DNA from: Streptomyces sp. S465
GTDB lineage: Bacteria > Actinomycetota > Actinomycetes > Streptomycetales > Streptomycetaceae
Assembly: GCF_026898115.1 (NCBI RefSeq)
Contig: NZ_CP114036.1
Location: 3,286,001-3,350,000, forward strand
Length of the DNA stretch: 64,000 nucleotides
Direction of reading: 5' to 3'
Under the pieces are notes generated by a model. That model saw nothing but the letters and a program-made list of their open reading frames with translations. It did no database searches and was not told the origin of the DNA. Below, piece by piece: positions 44,339-64,000 of the stretch. The first letter of the stretch is position 1. Every line of letters starts with the position of its first letter. The position numbers and the translations under genes were made by a program.

Positions 44339-45001
44339 CTAGGCTCCCTTGTCCTCGGCGCCGGTCTCCCACTCGGCGTCGACGGAGACTTGTGAGAGCA
44401 ACTGGTCGTGCACCAGGTTGACGACCTCTCTCCGGCTCGAGTCGAGGTAGCCACGGGAGCCGGGAAACACCTCGAGGTCGAATCGTCCGCTCGTACGCCG
44501 CCGCCAGGCCCGTACGCCGCGCAGCGGGGTCTTGGGGTCGCCCTCACCGGCGAGGGCGACGATCCGGCAGCCGAGCACCGGGGGCCCCAGGGACCTCCCC
44601 CAGTGCGCGGTCCGGCCGGATACGAACAGGGTGAGCAGCGGCGTTCCGGTCTCCCGTTCCAGGCGCTCGGCGACGCGGTAGGCGAGGTCGGCGCCGGCCC
44701 GGTGGCCGAAGAACGCGAGCGGGCGGTCCATCCACTCCGCCAGCGCGCCGAAGATCCGGTCCGCCAGCTCCGGGGAGTCGGCCAACCGCTCCTCGTCGCC
44801 GTCCTCGACGCCGATGTGCAGCGGGTACTGGATCGCCAGCACCTCCACCGTGGGCAGCAGCAGCTCGGACAGGGAGAGGTAGTACGCGGTGGAGTGGGCG
44901 GATTCAGGGAAACAGATCAGCCGGAAACTGCTTGCGGTTTCTGTTTGCAATATCCGAATAAGGCCCACATCATCGGGCTTGATCTGGCTCAAGGAGTACA
45001 T
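44339..45001 (-). CDS. Type II thioesterase-like alpha/beta-hydrolase with degenerate triad
   Basis: A 220-residue protein of the PKS/NRPS TEII family, as shown by LICFPESAHSTAYYLSLSEL, FFGHRAGADLAYRVAERLE, SGRTAHW and FDLEVFPGSRGYLDSSRREV. The nucleophile elbow GHSxG reads GHRAG (Ser to Arg, codon CGG at about 44696), and the catalytic His of the usual GGHFFL motif is absent (GSRGYL). Only the Asp (AGEGDPKTP) remains. So it should not act as a normal editing thioesterase. The coding frame is intact and codon use normal, arguing against a decaying pseudogene. Start ATG 45001 lacks a good ribosome site. It is the first gene of the operon with the CoA ligase and divergent from the ABC exporter. 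Confidence 0.85.
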   Translation of the reverse strand: MYSLSQIKPDDVGLIRILQTETASSFRLICFPESAHSTAYYLSLSELLLPTVEVLAIQYPLHIGVEDGDEERLADSPELADRIFGALAEWMDRPLAFFGHRAGADLAYRVAERLERETGTPLLTLFVSGRTAHWGRSLGPPVLGCRIVALAGEGDPKTPLRGVRAWRRRTSGRFDLEVFPGSRGYLDSSRREVVNLVHDQLLSQVSVDAEWETGAEDKGA

Positions 45002-45118
45002 CCCCGCGATTGCACTGAGGGGCCGGGCACGAGTGCATGGTGGGGCGCGTCGACCACGCTCGTCCGAGATGCTGACTCCGTGAGGTTACGAGCGCCTTCT
45101 CCGGCGCCACAACCCCTA

Positions 45119-45148
45119 GTGACCGCTATTCGGAGGTACGCCTTATAT
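45119..45148 (+). promoter_or_regulatory. Candidate promoter for the ABC exporter operon
   Basis: GTGACC (45119-45124) and TTATAT (45143-45148) are separated by 18 bases, close to a vegetative promoter. It lies about 180 bases upstream of the exporter ATPase gene in the 325-base divergent region. Evidence is pattern only. Confidence 0.3.
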
Positions 45149-45192
45149 GCGGGTACCGCGTCATCCCGGTGTGACACGGGCCGCCGGAGGTG

Positions 45193-45230
45193 CCCCCTAA
45201 AGCCCCCTCACCCGTGCCACCACCCCCTAA
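45193..45230. repeat. 10-bp-phased CCCCCT repeats in the divergent regulatory region
   Basis: CCCCCTAA at 45193, CCCCCTCA at 45203 and CCCCCTAA at 45223 lie on the same helical face (spacing 10 and 20). A related CCCCTAG is at 45114-45119 and an AACAT/ATGTT inverted repeat at 45272-45290. This gap (45002-45326) carries the control elements for the thioesterase-ligase and ABC operons and contains no gene. Confidence 0.5.
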
Positions 45231-45326
45231 CCTGCGAGCAGCCACGGGCCCGGAGTCAAGCAGTCGTGTTAAACATGAGGAAAGAATGTTCTCCTCCTGC
45301 CAATTAAATTCGGTGCGACGACAGCG

Positions 45327-46328
45327 ATGAACCCAACACGTCCCATTGATTTCGCCGTCGTTGTCGACGGCTTGGTCAAGAAGTACCCAGGCCGGCCCGT
45401 TCCGGCTGTCGACAATCTCAGCTTCACCGTGAAGCACGGTGAGGTCTTCGGCTTCCTCGGCCCCAACGGAGCGGGCAAGACCACCACCATCGGCATCCTG
45501 ACCACCCGGGTCGCCCCCAGTGGCGGACGCGCCTTCGTGCAGGGTGTCGATGTGATAGCCAGGCCGGCGGTGGCCCGCCAGTCCTTCGCCGTCGTGCCGC
45601 AGCGCAACAACCTCGACCGATCGCTGACGATCCGTCAGAACCTGCTGTTCCACGCCGGCTACCACGGGCTCTCCCGCTCGGAGCGGAACCGGCTGGCGGA
45701 CGAGAGCCTGGAGTGGCTCGGCCTCAGCGACCACGCCAAGGCTCGGGCGGACGAGGTCTCCGGCGGCCAGGCGCAGCGCGTGATGATCGCGCGGGCACTG
45801 ATGCACCGTCCCCGGGTGCTGTTCCTCGACGAGCCGGCCACCGGCCTGGACCCGCAGTCGCAGATCTTCGTGCGCGACCGGGTGGCCGAGCTGAAGACCC
45901 GTGGCGTGACGGTGGTGATCACCACCCACGACATGGAGGAGGCGTCCAGGCTGTGTGACCGGATCGGCATCGTCGATCACGGCAAGCTGCTCGCCCTGGA
46001 CACCCCCGAGGCGCTGACCGGCAGGATGAGCAACACCGCCCTGACCGTCACGGTGCGGCCGCCGTACAGCGGAATGAACGGCGTGGTCCACATGGTGCAG
46101 AGCCTCGGTGTCGCCGAGCGGGTCGAGGTGCTCCAGCAGGAGGAGGGCACACCCGACGGCGACGGCACCTTCCGGATGAAGGTCTACAGCAACGCGCCGT
46201 CCTCCGTACTCCTGCCCACCGTCATCAAGGCCCTGTCCGACACCGGCTGTGAAATCAAGGACCTGAATGTGAGCAAGGCGAGTCTGGAAGACGTGTTCGT
46301 CGAGCTGACGGGGAAGGAGATGCGGTGA
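45327..46328 (+). CDS. ABC exporter ATP-binding protein (DrrA type)
   Basis: A 333-residue ABC ATPase of the drug/antibiotic-resistance DrrA type: Walker A LGPNGAGKTTTIG, Q-loop VPQRNNLD, signature VSGGQAQRVMIARAL, Walker B VLFLDEPATGLDPQS and the His switch ITTHDMEEA. The C-terminal ~90 residues are the DrrA-like extension ending in KASLEDVFVELTGKEMR. It energises export through the next gene, with which it overlaps (GTGA). It probably exports the polyketide or confers self-resistance; that role is from context. Confidence 0.94.
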   Translation: MNPTRPIDFAVVVDGLVKKYPGRPVPAVDNLSFTVKHGEVFGFLGPNGAGKTTTIGILTTRVAPSGGRAFVQGVDVIARPAVARQSFAVVPQRNNLDRSLTIRQNLLFHAGYHGLSRSERNRLADESLEWLGLSDHAKARADEVSGGQAQRVMIARALMHRPRVLFLDEPATGLDPQSQIFVRDRVAELKTRGVTVVITTHDMEEASRLCDRIGIVDHGKLLALDTPEALTGRMSNTALTVTVRPPYSGMNGVVHMVQSLGVAERVEVLQQEEGTPDGDGTFRMKVYSNAPSSVLLPTVIKALSDTGCEIKDLNVSKASLEDVFVELTGKEMR

Positions 46329-47767
46329 GCACCTCCGCACGACCCCCGTCCTCGACGGGCGAGACCACCGGCGCCAAGGCCACGGAGGAGAAGCCCGCGA
46401 GCGACGCCACGCCGTCCGCGAGCCAGGGCGGCGGCCAGGCCCCCTCCGGCGACAAGCCGGCCGAGCGCAAGGTCCCCGACCCCAGGACCCCTGCCCCCGC
46501 CGCGCCGGCTCGGGACAAGGGCGACGACGACAGGGCCGCCGAGATCAAGGCCGCCGAGGACGACGGCTTCGAGGACACCCGGACCGTGCTCGTCCGGTCC
46601 AAGTCGCCGAACGCCGCGCCCGCCGCCGAGGAACGGGCCGAGGAGCGGAAGGCCCCCGCGGCCCCGCCGGTCAAGCAGCCCACGTCGCACGAGACCAGGC
46701 ACCACGAGCCCAAGCCGCTCGACACCCGCCCCCATGAGCACAGGCACCACCAGCCGACGGGGTCCGGGACCACGCACGGCGACATCGGCGACACCCTGAC
46801 GCTGGTCATCAAGCCCCAGCCGGCCCCGTCGGCCTCCCAGGCCGCGCAGGACGCCAAGGCCGCGCTGAACGCCATCATCGCGGCGGCCGAGGCCCGTTCG
46901 CCCCTCGTGGAGCCCGAGCCGGAGCGCGGACTCGAACTCGAACTGCCCGACGGGAAGCGCCGCGGCGGACGCCACCGGCGCCGCGCCAGCCGGTGGCGGA
47001 CGTTCTTCTTCATCCTGTGGCGGGACATCTTCGTCACCGGCCGCGAGATGGGCCCCTTCCTGGGGCAGGTCATCGTGGAACCGTTCTTCATGCTGTTCGT
47101 CTTCGGCAAGGTGCTCGGCGAGATCGGCATGACCCAGCCCGGTTTCCAGCAGGTGCTGCTGCCCGGTGTGGTGGCGCTGAACAGCTTCCTGGTCGCCCTG
47201 CAGAACACCGCGTTGCCCCTGGCCATCGACTTCTCCTGGACCAAGGAGATCGAGGACCGATTGCTCTCGCCGCTGCCGGTCGGCCTGGTGGCGGTGGAGA
47301 AGGCCATCTTCGGAGCGATGCGCGGGGTGATCGGCGCCCTGGTCATGATCCCGATCGGTCTGTGGCTGCTGGACGACGTCTCCTGGCCGCTGTCCAAGAT
47401 GCCGGAGACCTTGGGCATCCTCGCCCTCGGCGGACTGGTCGGCGCCGCGGTCGGGCTCACCCTCGGCACCCTGACGCCCGCCCGCCACATCTCCATCGTC
47501 TTCGCCATGACGCTCACCCCGATCATGTTCACCGGGGCCACGCAGTTCCCGTGGCGGAGCCTGGAGGGCGTCCGCTGGTTCCAGATCCTGTGCTCCGTCA
47601 ACCCGCTGACCTACGTCACCGAGGCGATGCGCGGGCTGCTGCTGCCCTCCGGCCCCGGAATCCCGGAGTCGATCCCGCTGTGGATCTGCGGATGCGCCAT
47701 CGGGGCGTCCATCCTGATCTACGGGTTCATCGGTATCCGGGGCTTCAACCGCCGGGCGCAGGACTGA
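46325..47767 (+). CDS. ABC-2 type exporter permease with long disordered N-terminal region
   Basis: A 480-residue membrane protein. The first ~225 residues are Pro/Ala/Lys/Glu/His-rich and without TM segments (for example EEKPASDATPSASQGGG, HETRHHEPKPLDTRPHEHRH). The ABC-2 permease with six hydrophobic segments starts at FFFILWRDIFVTG. Typical landmarks are FGKVLGEIG, SFLVALQNTALPLAIDF, SPLPVGLVAVEKAIFGAMRG and VNPLTYVTEAMRG. DrrB-type permeases are normally ~250-280 residues, so the N-terminal region is an addition. GTG 46325 overlaps the ATPase stop. Confidence 0.92.
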   Translation: MSTSARPPSSTGETTGAKATEEKPASDATPSASQGGGQAPSGDKPAERKVPDPRTPAPAAPARDKGDDDRAAEIKAAEDDGFEDTRTVLVRSKSPNAAPAAEERAEERKAPAAPPVKQPTSHETRHHEPKPLDTRPHEHRHHQPTGSGTTHGDIGDTLTLVIKPQPAPSASQAAQDAKAALNAIIAAAEARSPLVEPEPERGLELELPDGKRRGGRHRRRASRWRTFFFILWRDIFVTGREMGPFLGQVIVEPFFMLFVFGKVLGEIGMTQPGFQQVLLPGVVALNSFLVALQNTALPLAIDFSWTKEIEDRLLSPLPVGLVAVEKAIFGAMRGVIGALVMIPIGLWLLDDVSWPLSKMPETLGILALGGLVGAAVGLTLGTLTPARHISIVFAMTLTPIMFTGATQFPWRSLEGVRWFQILCSVNPLTYVTEAMRGLLLPSGPGIPESIPLWICGCAIGASILIYGFIGIRGFNRRAQD

Positions 47768-47801
47768 GCGACGGCAGGTCCAGAGAGTAAGGCACCACAC
47801 C

Positions 47802-48740
47802 ATGACGGCATCCGAGCAGACGAAGACAGCCATCGTGTTCCCGGGCATGGGACCCTCCAGCTTCTCCGAGGTGGGCAGGTTCCTGACGCTCGACCCGTTC
47901 GCCCGCAAGCGGCTCGCCGAGGCCGACGACGCACTCGGCTACTCGGTCTTCGACCGGCTCCGCGACTCCGAGGACGACTACTCCGAGGCCACCCAGATCG
48001 CCTTCCTGGTGAACTCGATGGCCTCGGCGGACCGGGCGGAGCAGGAACACGGCCTGGTCCCGGACCTGTGCGTGGGACCCAGCTTCGGGCAGAAGGCGGC
48101 GGCGGCCTACGTCAGCTCGCTGCCGTTCCCCGAGGTGGTGCGGCTCACCGCGGAACTGGCCCGCTGTGAGCACGCCTACTTCACCGAGGAGTACCAGGAC
48201 GCGGTCACCCACACCTTCGTCCGCACCCCGCAGGAGAAGCTGACGGAGATCCTCGCCGAGTTCGATGAGCGCGGCGAGTGGTACGACTACTCCGGCTACC
48301 TCGACGACGGCTTCTTCATGGTCTCGCTGCGCGAGAAGGAGCTGGAGGGGTTCAAGAAGGCGATCAGCCAGGCCGGCGGCTACTCCATGTACACCATGGT
48401 CCCGGCGGTGCACGCGCCCGCGTTCGCGGAGCTGCGGCGCCGGGCCGCCGAGGAGATCCTGCCGAGGTACGACCTCAAGGACCCGAAGCTGCCCGTGGTC
48501 ACCGACCAGGACGGCACGATCGTGACCTCGGCCGACGAACTGCGCACCATGCTGCTGGACACCTTCGATCTGCCGATCCACTGGCCCAAGGTCGTGGACA
48601 CGCTGAAGGACGCCGGGGTGTCCACGATGTACATCACCGGGCCGGACAACCTCTTCCACCGGCTGGACCGCACCAAGTCCAACTTCGAGGTGGTGACGGT
48701 GGGTCCGGGCAAGCGCTCGCGCCCCGCCCGGAAACGCTGA
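47802..48740 (+). CDS. Discrete acyltransferase with GPSFG elbow, probable starter-unit AT
   Basis: A 312-residue protein of the malonyl-CoA:ACP transacylase fold. The N-terminal AIVFPGMGPSSFSEVGR replaces the usual PGQGSQ. The nucleophile elbow reads LCVGPSFGQKAAAAYVSSLP (GPSFG instead of GHSxG; Ser kept). The second catalytic His is in VPAVHAPAFAEL, and LPVVTDQDGTIVTSADELR fits the AT C-terminal subdomain. In aminopolyol polyketide clusters a discrete AT loads the 4-guanidinobutyryl or aminobutyryl starter onto the loading ACP, and this is the likely role here. It is 34 bases downstream of the exporter permease. Confidence 0.85.
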   Translation: MTASEQTKTAIVFPGMGPSSFSEVGRFLTLDPFARKRLAEADDALGYSVFDRLRDSEDDYSEATQIAFLVNSMASADRAEQEHGLVPDLCVGPSFGQKAAAAYVSSLPFPEVVRLTAELARCEHAYFTEEYQDAVTHTFVRTPQEKLTEILAEFDERGEWYDYSGYLDDGFFMVSLREKELEGFKKAISQAGGYSMYTMVPAVHAPAFAELRRRAAEEILPRYDLKDPKLPVVTDQDGTIVTSADELRTMLLDTFDLPIHWPKVVDTLKDAGVSTMYITGPDNLFHRLDRTKSNFEVVTVGPGKRSRPARKR

Positions 48741-48768
48741 TCGCCCCTCCGCGGCACTCGGCCCCTCT

Positions 48769-48798
48769 CGCCCCGTCGATCGTGTGATCGGCGGGGCG
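48769..48798 (+). terminator. Hairpin terminator after the discrete acyltransferase gene
   Basis: A 13-bp stem, CGCCCCGTCGATC (48769-48781) with GATCGGCGGGGCG (48786-48798), one G-U pair, loop GTGT. It starts 29 bases after the acyltransferase stop. Confidence 0.75.
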
Positions 48799-48969
48799 AT
48801 GTGCTGCGCGCGGCGGCTGGTCCGGGCCGGCTCCGCGAGAGCCACCGCGTTCAGCGGCCCCGCGCTGTATCCGCCGCGCTGTATCCGCTGGGATGTGTCC
48901 GCGGGATGTCTCCGCCGGTGACCTCACTGGTCCGCCCGGCCGCGTCCACGCCGGCATCCCGCCCATACG

Positions 48970-49018
48970 ACGACGTCGGTTCCCGAGCCCGCGTCCGGGG
49001 CTCGGGAACCGACGTCGT
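48970..49018. terminator. Perfect 21-bp hairpin between convergent acyltransferase and PKS genes
   Basis: Arms 48970-48990 and 48998-49018 are perfectly complementary over 21 bp with a 7-base loop. It is 87 bases past the PKS stop and 230 bases past the acyltransferase stop, so it probably terminates the very long PKS transcript. The rest of the 364-base gap has no gene. Confidence 0.82.
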
Positions 49019-49104
49019 GCCGGGCCCGAATCGGCCAACAGCGTCGGGGGAGGCGGGGTGGGCCCTTTCGGGCGGGCCCGCCCCTTTCCGCGCCGGAGCG
49101 CCCG

Positions 49105-64000
<14,896 letters not shown>

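Noticed and set aside
45105..45120. A second PAS-LuxR operator around CCCCTAG
   Set aside because: Only one half matches (9 of 16 positions), too weak to call.

Overview
The window is high-GC actinomycete DNA with strongly G/C-biased third codon positions, GTG and TTG starts, four-base ATGA/GTGA gene overlaps and GC-rich hairpin terminators without T-runs. Gene content (PknG-GlnX-GlnH signalling locus, group II truncated globin, EttA, LAETG-sorted surface protein, orphan cytochrome oxidase subunit I, type I PKS with LAL regulator) points to Streptomyces or a close relative. About two thirds is chromosomal core or semi-core sequence. The right third (about 36.6-64 kb) is one end of a large modular polyketide cluster.

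Left part. 1-2.9 kb is the tail of a sugar-import operon: ABC permease, GH4 6-phospho-glucosidase and BadF/N-acetylglucosamine-kinase-like kinase, all overlapping. 3.0-13.7 kb is a one-direction signalling island: a four-TM GlnX-like sensor, a GlnH-like solute-binding protein, a coiled-coil protein, a PknG-like Ser/Thr kinase, a PP2C phosphatase, a von Willebrand A protein and an FHA protein. In mycobacteria and corynebacteria this set couples amino-acid sensing to phosphorylation of an FHA protein that controls the TCA cycle. Here kinase, phosphatase and FHA protein each carry two zinc ribbons separated by low-complexity sequence. 13.7-24.6 kb holds a PCMT-like methyltransferase, truncated globin, an ettA/thioesterase/hypothetical operon, a thioester-domain surface protein with an LAETG signal, an SsbB-like protein and two P-loop GTPases. 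A tRNA-Arg(UCU) follows at 24.9 kb.

Middle part. 25.1-36.5 kb: orphan ctaD-type oxidase subunit, small stress-type proteins, a KhtT/KhtU-type cation:proton antiporter, a DUF4118-like membrane protein, a zinc alcohol dehydrogenase, a polyprenyl diphosphate synthase, an agmatinase-family ureohydrolase, a crcB-DUF190-crcB fluoride-export operon and a LysR regulator.

Right part. 36.6-64 kb: sulfotransferase, LAL-type LuxR regulator, flavin amine oxidase of the tryptophan/arginine monooxygenase type, acyl-CoA ligase, thioesterase-II-like protein with a degenerate triad, two-gene ABC exporter, discrete acyltransferase with an altered nucleophile elbow, and the 3' part of a giant type I PKS running off the right edge. 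The visible PKS is [AT-DH-KR-ACP]-[KS-AT-DH-KR-ACP]-[KS-AT-DH-KR-ACP-TE]. The first two ATs have malonyl motifs and the last a methylmalonyl motif, so the chain should end as an alpha-methyl conjugated polyene acyl group. Amine oxidase, CoA ligase and odd AT together suggest an arginine-derived (4-guanidinobutyryl/4-aminobutyryl) starter. With the sulfotransferase, the best analogy is the aminopolyol/linear polyene class (clethramycin/mediomycin, ECO-02301, desertomycin relatives). That class assignment is inference; the loading module is outside the window.

Main points for a second look: the near-identical 5,283-bp PKS module repeat with no net indel, the degenerate thioesterase, the GPSFG acyltransferase, a 14/16 match to the PAS-LuxR operator in front of the sulfotransferase, and phased CCCCCTAA repeats in the thioesterase/ABC intergenic region that recur upstream of the agmatinase gene.
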